DNA of 64,000 nucleotides from Anaerobacillus alkaliphilus (lineage in GTDB: Bacteria > Bacillota > Bacilli > Bacillales > Anaerobacillaceae). The stretch's first letter is position 1, and every line of letters starts with the position of its first letter. This document shows positions 49,746 to 58,148 of this stretch, in pieces. Both the position numbers and the translations under genes were made by a program. The stretch is taken from positions 62,001-126,000 of the forward strand of contig NZ_QOUX01000027.1 in assembly GCF_004116265.1 (NCBI RefSeq). Reading direction: 5' to 3'. The notes under the pieces are model-generated. The model had not been told where the DNA came from. It searched no databases and worked only from the letters and a program-made list of their open reading frames with translations.

Positions 49746-49780
49746 AAGAAAAAACCTCTACCACTTGTGGTAAAGGTTTT
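49746..49780 (-). terminator. Riboswitch expression-platform terminator
   Basis: A 14-bp stem (arms 49751-49764 and 49767-49780, one mismatch) followed by a run of U on the minus strand, directly after the aptamer and before the FbpB-like gene. Confidence 0.8.
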
Positions 49781-49786
49781 TGAAAA

Positions 49787-49905
49787 GTAAAGACCTTCAC
49801 CAATAGGTAAAGGTCTTGCTAACAACGATATCGTCGCCAACAAAGCCGAGAGTGTTTACTCCGAAATGACGACTTTGCTGTAAAAGCTACTCCCCTTTAG
49901 GAGAA
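49787..49905 (-). promoter_or_regulatory. yybP-ykoY-type (Mn2+) riboswitch
   Basis: Read on the minus strand, the hallmark segments come in order: AAAGGGGAGTAGC (complement of 49888-49900), GTCGTCATTTCGGAG, and GCAAGACCTTT (complement of 49809-49819), which closes the AAAGG/CCTTT base stem. AAGACCTT can instead pair with AAGGTCTT just downstream (49790-49817), so two exclusive folds exist before the terminator. This class senses Mn2+. Confidence 0.8.
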
Positions 49906-49925
49906 CTATTAACTTGTATGGAATT

Positions 49926-49955
49926 ACTATAAGACAAATAATAGGTTTGTGTCAA
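49926..49955 (-). promoter_or_regulatory. Sigma-A promoter of the riboswitch operon
   Basis: Minus-strand TTGACA (49950-49955), 18-base spacer, TATAGT (49926-49931), about 20 bases upstream of the aptamer. Confidence 0.75.
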
Positions 49956-50085
49956 TCGAATTTTTTACCACTCTTTTAGACTTCTAATTTTATACAATGA
50001 AATAAATTTGCTAACGTTAATTTAGTACTGTATATTTTTATCTAGCACCATAACCATAACACACTAAATGGTAATTCTTTATTAT

Positions 50086-50278
50086 AGGCTCTTTTCGTAA
50101 ACATTGTTGCTTTTTACCTTAAAATAATTTGAAAAATCCCCTAGGTGAAGATATCAGCCAATAAATTATGTAAGAAAAGAGCAATATTTACTAAATTAGT
50201 TGTGAATTCTTAGTTTTTTGTGTAAAAATCCGGCTTTTGGGATTTTTACGAAAGCAACAAACTTTGAGAAAACAGCCT
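50086..50278 (+). mobile_element. MITE-like element, copy 3
   Basis: A 193-bp element in the same orientation as copy 2, with ends AGGCT and AGCCT and a perfect flanking 6-bp direct repeat TATTAT (50080-50085 and 50279-50284). Non-coding. It lies between the riboswitch promoter and the DUF368 gene. Confidence 0.85.
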
Positions 50279-50317
50279 TATTATAAAATTAATGCTAGAG
50301 GAGACATGTAAGAACAT

Positions 50318-51127
50318 ATGAGAAATATTATTCGTGGAGTTGTCATGGGGATTACCGATTTAATCCCAGGAATTAGCGGGGGAACCATTGCAATGGTACT
50401 AGGTTTTTATCATGAACTCGTTGAAGCCATTAATGGTTTATTTAGTAAGAATTGGCGGAAGCATGTGTTATTTTTAGCGCCACTATTACTTGGGATTGGA
50501 ATTGCATTACTAGCATTTAGTCGTATCATTGAATGGCTAATTGCCAATCACTCACTACCTTTGTTTTTCTTTTTCAATGGGTTAATTCTAGGAATAATCC
50601 CTTTTTTATTGCGAGAGGCAAACTTTAAGAAGACATTTCGCCTTACCCATTATAGCCTAATGGTACTAGCAGCATTATTAGTCGTTGCTACCGGCTTTCT
50701 CCGAGAGGAAGATATGGAAGTAATTTGGACAAACTTAAGTTTTGTACAATATATTTACCTCTTTTTCGCTGGTTGGCTGGCAAGTTCCGCCATGATCTTA
50801 CCTGGAATTAGTGGCTCATTGATCTTTTTACTACTTGGGGTCTATCCTACTGTCATCAATTCCATATCTAATTTAAACATTTCGGTTCTTGCTATCATTG
50901 GGATAGGAATTGTCATTGGATTAGTACTTACAAGTAGACTCATCCAATTTTTGTTCCTCAGATTTAGTACATCTACCTTTGCAGCGATGATAGGGTTAGT
51001 ATTAGGCTCACTCATTATCATCTTTCCAGGCATACCTCAGACCATTCCCTATGGTATATTATGTGTTGTTTTGTTTTTTATCGGTGCATTCCTAGCCTAT
51101 ATGCTAGGAAAGTCCGAACATAGTTAA
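50318..51127 (+). CDS. DUF368 family protein (undecaprenyl phosphate translocase family)
   Basis: A 269-residue membrane protein with about eight helices. The DUF368 signatures GITDLIPGISGGTIAMVLGF at the N-terminus and MILPGISGSLIFLLLGVY near residue 155 are clear. Members of this family (PopT) recycle undecaprenyl phosphate across the membrane. It is 40 bases past a repeat element and close to uppP and an LTA-synthase homologue, so this stretch is rich in lipid-carrier functions. GAGGAG is a little far (about 13 bases) from the ATG. Confidence 0.9.
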   Translation: MRNIIRGVVMGITDLIPGISGGTIAMVLGFYHELVEAINGLFSKNWRKHVLFLAPLLLGIGIALLAFSRIIEWLIANHSLPLFFFFNGLILGIIPFLLREANFKKTFRLTHYSLMVLAALLVVATGFLREEDMEVIWTNLSFVQYIYLFFAGWLASSAMILPGISGSLIFLLLGVYPTVINSISNLNISVLAIIGIGIVIGLVLTSRLIQFLFLRFSTSTFAAMIGLVLGSLIIIFPGIPQTIPYGILCVVLFFIGAFLAYMLGKSEHS

Positions 51128-51130
51128 ATA

Positions 51131-51172
51131 GAGAAAAAGGAAGCAAGGGATATTCCTTGCTTCCTTTTTCTC
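51131..51172. terminator. Bidirectional intrinsic terminator
   Basis: A perfect 18-bp stem (arms 51131-51148 and 51155-51172) with a 6-base loop between convergent genes; the last base overlaps the LtaS-like stop region. Confidence 0.9.
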
Positions 51173-53034
51173 TATTCTTCTAAATCAAACCTTAATAGGT
51201 CACCATAAATGACTTTATCTGAGTAATAGAGATCTAACTTTGCTTTTTGAGAGAATGGTTCACAATCTGTTATATCAACTTCCTCTCCAGTACTCTTTAG
51301 ATAACATTTATCTTTTGTAAAAACATGAGTATCAGTAACAAAACTGCCATCCCGCAAGACGACGTAGGAATTACGATAAGGTGACAAAAGATCTGTTCCA
51401 AACTGAATTTTGTTTCGATTTTCAATCCCTAGTAAATGCAAAATCGTTGGCCTAACATCAATTTGACCAGCAACAGTTTGTAAGGTTTCGTGGTTTCTAT
51501 GACCGGGTATATGAATATACATAGGTACACGTTGCAACTGTACACTATCAAAAGGAGTAATTTCATCCTTTTCTAAAAACTGACTCATGGCACGATTGTG
51601 ATAATCTGATATACCATAATGGTCACCATAGAGAACAAAGATTGAATTTTCATATAACCCTTCAGCTTTCAATCTCTCAAAGAATACCTCTATTGCGTGA
51701 TCCATATAGCGAACGGTTGTTACATATTGATTAAGAGTTCGGCTGTTTGTCTCTAACTCATTAATCAGTTGGTCTTCCTCATAAAGTTCAAATGGGAAGT
51801 GATTCGTTAACGTTATAAACTTCGTGTAAAAAGGTTCTGGCTGTAATTTTAAATGGGCGATTGATTGCTCAAAAAAGTCAGCATCCTTTAAACCCCAACC
51901 AACTGAGTTCTCTTCAGTTACCTCATAAGAATCGATATCAAAAAAGTAATCATAACCGAAAGCCTCATACATTAAATCTCGGTTCCAGAAGCTTTTATTA
52001 TTTGCATGCATCACAGAAGTATAATACCCTTCCTTTTTGAGGATTTCAGGGAGTGCTTCATATTCGTTCCCTGAATGGGTAAAGAAAACCGCACCACTAT
52101 TCTTACCAAATAGGGAATTAGCAATAATAAATTCAGAATCTGACGTTTTCCCTTGAGAAGTTTGATGATAGAAATTCTCAAAATAATAACTATCATTGAT
52201 TAGGCTATTTAAAAACGGTGTAATTTCTTCCCCATCTACTTGGTTATTAATAACAAAACTTTGGATAGATTCCATTGATATTAAGATGATGTTTTTATCT
52301 TGAGCAATTCCATACAAATCACTATCAGGCTTTTTAAAATTGCTCATTGTATAGTTTCTCACTTCAACAATATCAGAACTACTCGCAAACACTCGTTGTG
52401 TTTTAGCTTTAGACTGAATAAAGCCATCATAAATGTGGTAGTTAACCATACCTATATTTTTGACCAACATTTCACGGTCAAATGCACGAGTTAATAACTG
52501 TGGGCGCTCTATTTGGGCGATTGCTAAATTGACCAAGAAAATCAACAGTGCAAGTGAAAATACTCTAACCTTATCAAATCTATGAGGTTCAATTTGAGGT
52601 AGCTTATTCTTTACTAGGATAATTAGCAGAATGAAAAAATCTGCGAATATGATAAGATCAAACAAGCTCATTAATTCAAACGCACTACCCTGTAAATCTT
52701 TAGCATTGCTTGTTTGAAACAATACTGGCCAAGTAAGAAAATCTGCAAAAAAGCGATAGTATACTAAATTACCATATAGAATGACTGACCCTATAAGGCT
52801 TAATAAAATAATCGCTATACTTTTAAACTTCCCTTTAAAGAACAAGCAAAATCCTATTAGTAAAACTGCCGAACTTAAAGGGTTAATCAATAATAAAAAT
52901 TCTTGTAATACATTTTCAGTTGGTATTTTGAAGCCTATTTTATAGATAAAATACGTTTTTATCCATAATAAAAAAATCGCTATTGACATAAACTTATTTC
53001 TAGCTAGTAATTCTTTTATCTTCTCAAAGGCCAT
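51172..53034 (-). CDS. LTA synthase family protein (LtaS/YfnI type)
   Basis: A 620-residue protein with five membrane helices in the first ~190 residues and an extracellular sulfatase-fold domain. The catalytic Thr is in HQTSQGKTSDSEF; metal-site features ISMESIQSF, LYGDHYGIS and YHNRAMSQF follow. LtaS proteins polymerise glycerol phosphate from phosphatidylglycerol onto a lipid anchor. It may be the main or an auxiliary LTA synthase. GGAGAA precedes the ATG. Confidence 0.92.
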   Translation of the reverse strand: MAFEKIKELLARNKFMSIAIFLLWIKTYFIYKIGFKIPTENVLQEFLLLINPLSSAVLLIGFCLFFKGKFKSIAIILLSLIGSVILYGNLVYYRFFADFLTWPVLFQTSNAKDLQGSAFELMSLFDLIIFADFFILLIILVKNKLPQIEPHRFDKVRVFSLALLIFLVNLAIAQIERPQLLTRAFDREMLVKNIGMVNYHIYDGFIQSKAKTQRVFASSSDIVEVRNYTMSNFKKPDSDLYGIAQDKNIILISMESIQSFVINNQVDGEEITPFLNSLINDSYYFENFYHQTSQGKTSDSEFIIANSLFGKNSGAVFFTHSGNEYEALPEILKKEGYYTSVMHANNKSFWNRDLMYEAFGYDYFFDIDSYEVTEENSVGWGLKDADFFEQSIAHLKLQPEPFYTKFITLTNHFPFELYEEDQLINELETNSRTLNQYVTTVRYMDHAIEVFFERLKAEGLYENSIFVLYGDHYGISDYHNRAMSQFLEKDEITPFDSVQLQRVPMYIHIPGHRNHETLQTVAGQIDVRPTILHLLGIENRNKIQFGTDLLSPYRNSYVVLRDGSFVTDTHVFTKDKCYLKSTGEEVDITDCEPFSQKAKLDLYYSDKVIYGDLLRFDLEE

Positions 53035-53191
53035 AATCTTTCTCCTCTCTATCGTGTAACAGAATAAAGGAACCTAAAATAGGCTCCTCATCCAACAGAG
53101 TAAACTGATGTAAAGCATTTATCTTACAATAATAATGTATTATATTCGATAAAGGGAAAAAAATCTAGATATCTATATATCTATTTCATCA

Positions 53192-53797
53192 TTACTTTGA
53201 AACAATAATTTTCCGGTACATTCCTTGAAACATGACATCTTGGTCCTCTATTATATTTAATGGGTGACTATTTGCTAGAGCTAGCTCCTCAAAATTAATC
53301 CCTATATCCGTCCCTAACAGACGTATAAGCGGTCTAACTATCTTTTTAAACATGGTATTTCTTCTGGAAAATTTATCAAAAATGATAATTTCCCCATTAT
53401 TTTTAACTACTCTTAATATTTCATTTAAACAGATTTTGGGATTTGGCACAACCGATAGAACTAAGCTTGCGATTACATAATCAAATGTACCATCTTCAAA
53501 ACTTAGTTGTTGAGCATCCATTTCTAGAAAAGTTATATACTTATTTCCAAATTTTTGTTTTGCCTTTTCCAGCATATCTGGTGATATATCAATCGCTGTA
53601 ATGTTTAGGTTAGTATGATTGATTAACTCTAAGTCTACTCCTGTTCCAACGCCTACAAAGAGAACTTTTTCATGGTTTGAGAAAGATAAATCTTTGAATA
53701 TTTTCTTCCTTGTGGTAAGGAAAATACTAGAATTAAAGATTTTATCGTAAAAAGGTGACCATAATTTATATATGAACTTATTCCATTGATTATTCAT
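53192..53797 (-). CDS. Class I SAM-dependent methyltransferase
   Basis: A 201-residue methyltransferase. Motif I is VLFVGVGTGVDLELI, motif II has the acidic residue in ITAIDISPDML, and FDYVIASLVLSVVPNP is the post-II motif. The overall look is that of UbiE/phospholipid methyltransferase relatives. It lies 22 bases after cadA on the same strand, with a TTTGCTCC-type site (AGGAGCAAA on the minus strand), so it may belong to the metal-resistance transcript. The substrate is unknown. Confidence 0.85.
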   Translation of the reverse strand: MNNQWNKFIYKLWSPFYDKIFNSSIFLTTRKKIFKDLSFSNHEKVLFVGVGTGVDLELINHTNLNITAIDISPDMLEKAKQKFGNKYITFLEMDAQQLSFEDGTFDYVIASLVLSVVPNPKICLNEILRVVKNNGEIIIFDKFSRRNTMFKKIVRPLIRLLGTDIGINFEELALANSHPLNIIEDQDVMFQGMYRKIIVSK

Positions 53798-53819
53798 AAA
53801 TATTTTTTGCTCCTCAGCT

Positions 53820-55934
53820 TTATTCTTTTGTACGAAGTAATCTTAAGCTGTTTAAGGTAACAAGTAAGGTCGCCCCCATATCTGCAAAGATGGCCATCCA
53901 AAGAGTTAACCAGCCTGGAATAATTAAAAGCAAGGCAAGGACTTTAATTCCAATAGAAAACGTGATGTTTTGTTTTATAATTCTTAAAGTTCTTCTGCTA
54001 AGACGAATGGTAAATAGGAGTTTTTCAAGATCATCTGCCATTAATACCACATCCGCAGTTTCTAATGCAGTATCCGTGCCAACTCCCCCCATAGCGATAC
54101 CGACCGTGGAAGCGGCTAGAGCAGGAGCATCATTTATCCCGTCACCGACCATACCAACACGACCTTTATCAATCTGTAGGTTTTTGATAAATTCAAGTTT
54201 ATCTTGTGGCATTAGTTCGGCATGAATATCTGAGATAGCTAGTTGTTTTCCAATTGCTCGTGCTGTTTCCTTGTTATCTCCCGTCAATAACAACGTGCGC
54301 TTAATCCCTATTTGGTTTAGCTTTCTAATGACTTCCTTACTTTGCTCGCGTACTTCATCGGCCACTGCAAACAATGCCATAACATACTCATTTGTCCCCA
54401 AGACCATTACTGTTTTGCCTTGTTGTTGTAGTCTTAAAATCTTCGTATCTAGTTCTTCTGTTAAACCATCTGATAGCAGCTCTTTAAACCAATTTGGGCT
54501 TCCAATATAATAGGTATCTTCTCCTATTGTTCCTTTTACACCTTTTCCTGTAATCGAAGTAAAATTATGAACTTCGCTCCTAGCGAATTTGGCGTTTTCT
54601 CTTTCTGCTTTTCGTAGTATTGACGCAGCTAATGGGTGCTGTGAGCCTTTTTCTAATGCAGCTGCGATTGCTAATACTTCTTTTTGATCAAAACTGCTTA
54701 GATTTTCAAGATCAGTAACCTCAGGAACACCCCTAGTTAATGTTCCTGTTTTATCAAAGGCAATCATCGAGAGAGCACCTAATTGCTCTAGATGGATACC
54801 ACCTTTAATTAAAACACCATGCTTTGCAGCACTACCGATTGCCGTCACGATTGAAACTGGAGTCGATATAACTAACGCACAAGGACAACCTACCACCAAT
54901 ACGGCTAAGCCTCGGTAAATCCACTCTCCCCATGCTGAACCTAATAACAGTGGTGGGACTACAGCAATTCCAAGAGCTATCAGCATAATTGCCGGGGTAT
55001 AATATTTGGCGAAACGATCGACAAATGCTTGAGAAGGTGCTTTCTCTGCTTGTGCTTCTTCAACAAGGTGGATGATTTTCGCAATCGTTGTGTCTTCCAC
55101 TGTTTTCGTTACTTCTATCTCAAGTAAACCATCTTCATTAAAGGTTCCAGCGTATACACTTTCTCCGCTTGTCTTTGTCACAGGTACTGATTCACCAGTA
55201 ATCGCTGCTTGGTTTATGGTAGACGACCCTTTTCTAATGGTCCCATCCATGGCAAGCTTTTGGCCTGGTTTGACTATCATGACATCTCCTACTTGGATTT
55301 CTTCTACTGGAATAACTATTTCTTGTAATCCTCGACGAATAAGTGCTTCTTTTGGAGCAATGTCCATTAGTGAACGTATCGATGCACGAGCTTTCTCCAT
55401 TGAGTAGGTTTCAAGGGCCTCACTAATCGCAAATAAAATAACGACTGCCGCACCTTCACCCCACTCACCTATCGCACCTGCTCCGATGACAGCTATAGTC
55501 ATCAGAGTTTTCATATCAAATTGTAGGCGAATTAAGTTACTTAAACCAATACGAAAGAGGTTGTAACCACCAATGAGGATAGAGCTCCCATAGGCTACTA
55601 TTGAGAGTAGATTTTCCTCACCTATATATCTCCCTAATAGCCAACCAGTGATAAGGAAAAGTACTGATAAGAGTACATTCCAATGTTTAAGATAAAAAGG
55701 TGTCTTTTCCACCTCCAAACGTTGATTTTCAGGGGTAATTTTCAAGTTTTCAAATGCTCCTGCTTTTTCAAGCTCAGTAATCGTTGCTGAACCAATAACT
55801 GTTAGTTTTGCTGCTCCAAAATTTACAGTTGCACTCGTAACCCCTTGGAGACTATTTACATTCTGCTCGAACCGAGCAGCACAACTTGCTCATGATAGAC
55901 CACTGACACGATAGATAGTCTTATCTGTTTGCAT
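53820..55934 (-). CDS. cadA: Cadmium/zinc-transporting P1B-type ATPase with in-frame UGA
   Basis: Full-length CadA-type pump of about 704 codons. It has an N-terminal HMA domain, eight membrane helices with CPCALV, the phosphorylation motif DKTGTLT, TGES and [10 protein letters not shown]. The ATG at 55934 overlaps the cadC stop (TAATG) and has AAGGAGG upstream. Codon 15 is UGA (55890-55892) exactly where CadA has the first Cys of CxxC: the frame reads YRVSGLS[13 protein letters not shown] and stays open afterwards. Either a nonsense mutation, with reinitiation near a TTG at 55745, or selenocysteine. All catalytic parts are intact. Confidence 0.85.
55863..55879 (-). other. SECIS-like hairpin after the cadA UGA
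   Basis: Ten bases after the UGA, the minus strand forms a perfect 7-bp stem CTGCTCG / CGAGCAG with loop GTT (or 6 bp with loop GGTTC). A GGU-containing apical loop about 17 bases past UGA is in the range of bacterial SECIS elements. Confidence 0.4.
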
Positions 55935-56311
55935 TATTCCTGGCCCTCCTTACTATGGATAAATGCTAATTCTATTAGTTGCTTTACATGATCATCATCT
56001 AATGAATAGAATACTAGCTTTCCTTCTTTACGATATTTGGCTAACCCCTGATTTTTTAGGAGTCGTAGGTGATGCGAAGCTGTTGCCATTGTACAACCAA
56101 CGATATTAGCTACATCACAGACACATAGTTCATCCACTTGTGATAAAGAATAGGCAATTTTAATCCTTGTATCGTCAGCTAAAGCTTTAAAGATTTGAGC
56201 AACCGGTAATGTTTGCTGTTGTTGTAAGTCTACTTTTCTCTCATTCACCTTTACTTCGTCATAACAATAAATTTCGCATACAGGTTCATTCTCTTTATTA
56301 AATTTGGACAC
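55934..56311 (-). CDS. cadC: Metal-responsive ArsR/SmtB repressor (CadC-like)
   Basis: A 125-residue winged-helix repressor. It has the CadC metal site: Cys pair in VCEIYCYDE at the N-terminus and ELCVCDV in helix 3. The DNA-reading helix is TMATASHHLRLLKNQGL. It releases DNA when Cd2+, Zn2+ or Pb2+ binds. The start is a GTG with GAGGTGG 5 bases upstream. It is first in the cadC-cadA operon and overlaps cadA by one base. Confidence 0.93.
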   Translation of the reverse strand: MSKFNKENEPVCEIYCYDEVKVNERKVDLQQQQTLPVAQIFKALADDTRIKIAYSLSQVDELCVCDVANIVGCTMATASHHLRLLKNQGLAKYRKEGKLVFYSLDDDHVKQLIELAFIHSKEGQE

Positions 56312-56325
56312 TTTGCCACCTCATT

Positions 56326-56386
56326 CAAACGTTTGTTTTAATGTTAGTTTATTCCTGGTTGCTCAAACAGTCAAGTGACCATTTGA
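56326..56386 (-). promoter_or_regulatory. cadC promoter and operators
   Basis: Minus-strand -35 TTGACT (56369-56374), 17-base spacer, -10 TAAACT (56346-56351). The inverted repeat TCAAGTGACCATTTGA (56371-56386) covers the -35 box and the palindrome CAAACGTTTG (56326-56335) lies near +10. Both are candidates for the CadC operator. Confidence 0.6.
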
Positions 56387-56436
56387 TTGTTATGAAAAAT
56401 TTTACTGTTATCTTATGTAGGAGTTAACTATACGTG

Positions 56437-56476
56437 CAAAAAAATGAAAAATGGACGCCGGTGATGGCGTCCATTT
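56437..56476 (-). terminator. Intrinsic terminator of the galacturonate operon
   Basis: A perfect 11-bp GC-rich stem (AAATGGACGCC / GGCGTCCATTT) followed by a U-run on the minus strand, directly after the uxaC copy 2 stop. Confidence 0.9.
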
Positions 56477-56479
56477 CGG

Positions 56480-57883
56480 TTATTTGATTTCAAAGTATTG
56501 GTTGGCATTGTTATAACAAATGTCCTGAACAATCGAGCCCAACATTTGGTAGTCAGCTGGTGCTTCACCGCTTTCTACCCAACCACCTACTAATTGACAT
56601 AAAATTCTCCTGAAATACTCATGGCGTGTATAGGATAAGAAGCTTCTAGAGTCAGTTAACATACCAATAAAGGAGCTTAGTAAACCAAGATTTGCAAGGT
56701 CTGTCATCTGATTTAACATGCCTTCTTTTTGATCTTGGAACCACCAGCCTGAACCAAATTGCATTTTCCCTTTTCCTTGTCCTGATTGAAAATTTCCACA
56801 GGCAGTTGCAATGACATAATTGTGAATCGGATTTAATGAGTAGATAATAGTTTTTGGTAACTCGTCATTTTTATCTAATTCATTGAAAAATCCGTTTAAC
56901 TGTTTCGCTAATGAATAATCATGAACAGAATCAAACCCCGTATCTGGTCCTAATTTAGAAAACATTCGTTGGTTATTATTACGTATAGCTCCAATGTGTA
57001 ATTGCATTGCCCAGCCTAGTGAATGATATAATCTTCCCAAGAATAGCAATGTATGCGTTTTGTACTTCATTTCTTCTAAATGGCTGACCGTTAGTCCACT
57101 TCTAACTTTTTCGAAAATAACAGAAGCTTCCTCTTTCGTACAAGGTTCAAAAGGTAACGTTTGAATACCATGATCAGATATTCTACATCCTAACTCGTGG
57201 AAGTATTGAGCACGAGTCTCAATGGCAGCTAGCAAACTTTCATATGTTGTAATCTCTTTGTTAGTAGTTTCAGCCAATTTATCTACATACGCATTAAAAT
57301 CTGGTCTTGAAATTTCAACAGCTTTATCAGGTCGAAACGTCGGCAGAACTTTTGTTTGGAAATCCTCATTGTGTTTAATTGCTTGGTGATACTGAAGGTC
57401 ATCTGTCGGATCATCTGTTGTACAAATTACCTTTACATTAGATTTCTCAATGATTTTTTGTACTGTAAAGTCTTCTCTTTGAAGTAATTCATTAGAGTGA
57501 CTCCAAATTTCGTCACTAGATTCTTCATTTAAAAGAAGATCTGTTTGAAAATAGCGCTTTAATTCTAAGTGTGTCCAGTGATAAAGAGGATTACCAATCG
57601 TGTAAGGTACAGCTTTTGACCACGCTTTAAACTTATCGTAATCGGAACCATTTCCTGAAATTAGCTCTTCAGAAATCCCTAAGCTTCTCATGGCTCTCCA
57701 TTTATAATGATCCCCATATAACCAAATTTCTGTTATATTTTTAAACGTTTTATTTTCAGCGATTTCCTTTGGACTTAAATGACAGTGGTAATCATATATA
57801 GGCATATCCTTGGCATAATCATGATATAAAATTTTTGCTGCTTCTGATTGCAGCATAAAATCTTCGTTAATAAACGGTTTCAA
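56480..57883 (-). CDS. uxaC: Galacturonate/glucuronate isomerase (copy 2)
   Basis: A 467-residue uronate isomerase, paralogous to the protein at 8608-10014 and with the same YDYHCHLSPKEIA metal site. In this operon it should convert D-galacturonate to D-tagaturonate for UxaB. It is the last gene of the galacturonate run; a 265-base gap with structured repeats separates it from kdgA copy 2, so it may be expressed from its own promoter or by readthrough. Confidence 0.95.
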   Translation of the reverse strand: MKPFINEDFMLQSEAAKILYHDYAKDMPIYDYHCHLSPKEIAENKTFKNITEIWLYGDHYKWRAMRSLGISEELISGNGSDYDKFKAWSKAVPYTIGNPLYHWTHLELKRYFQTDLLLNEESSDEIWSHSNELLQREDFTVQKIIEKSNVKVICTTDDPTDDLQYHQAIKHNEDFQTKVLPTFRPDKAVEISRPDFNAYVDKLAETTNKEITTYESLLAAIETRAQYFHELGCRISDHGIQTLPFEPCTKEEASVIFEKVRSGLTVSHLEEMKYKTHTLLFLGRLYHSLGWAMQLHIGAIRNNNQRMFSKLGPDTGFDSVHDYSLAKQLNGFFNELDKNDELPKTIIYSLNPIHNYVIATACGNFQSGQGKGKMQFGSGWWFQDQKEGMLNQMTDLANLGLLSSFIGMLTDSRSFLSYTRHEYFRRILCQLVGGWVESGEAPADYQMLGSIVQDICYNNANQYFEIK

Positions 57884-57943
57884 TCTAAAAAACCTCCCTG
57901 TTTATTATTCAGTTAATCTACGTGTAAATAGGAAGCAATCTAA

Positions 57944-58122
57944 ACGGACAGAGAAGCCGTTATTTTTGATAAAAAAGGCTTTTTTGAACTTTCGCGGACA
58001 CCAGTGCTCTTATTTCGTCAAAATGATTGGAAAAATTGCCTTTCGTGACTAAATAACGTCTTCTCTGTCCGCGAAATTTCAAATTTACGCTTTTTTCTTA
58101 AAATAAGGGCTTTGGTGTCCGC
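57944..58122. repeat. Four-unit structured repeat (GCGGACA family)
   Basis: Four 22-bp units share GCGGACA-N9-TTATTT: A at 57944-57965 and B at 57994-58015 face right; A' at 58051-58072 and B' at 58101-58122 face left. A pairs with A' at 20 of 22 positions and B with B' at 19 of 22, in interlocked A-B-A'-B' order. It fills most of the 265-base gap between kdgA and uxaC copies. Confidence 0.75.
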
Positions 58123-58148
58123 ATAACTCGTTACACCTATCAAACTTG

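Noticed and set aside
49741-49817. The two hairpins as simple tandem terminators of an upstream gene
   Set aside because: They lie downstream of a sigma-A promoter and an aptamer with yybP-ykoY landmarks, and one hairpin shares bases with the aptamer base stem.
53820-55745. cadA as a naturally short pump starting at a TTG at 55745
   Set aside because: The HMA domain upstream is intact in frame apart from one UGA, the ATG at 55934 has a strong ribosome binding site and overlaps the cadC stop, and the TTG is only weakly supported. It stays possible as a reinitiation site.
55890-55892. UGA read as Trp by an alternative genetic code
   Set aside because: Other genes in the window end cleanly at UGA or use UGG for Trp, and the position is a Cys in relatives.
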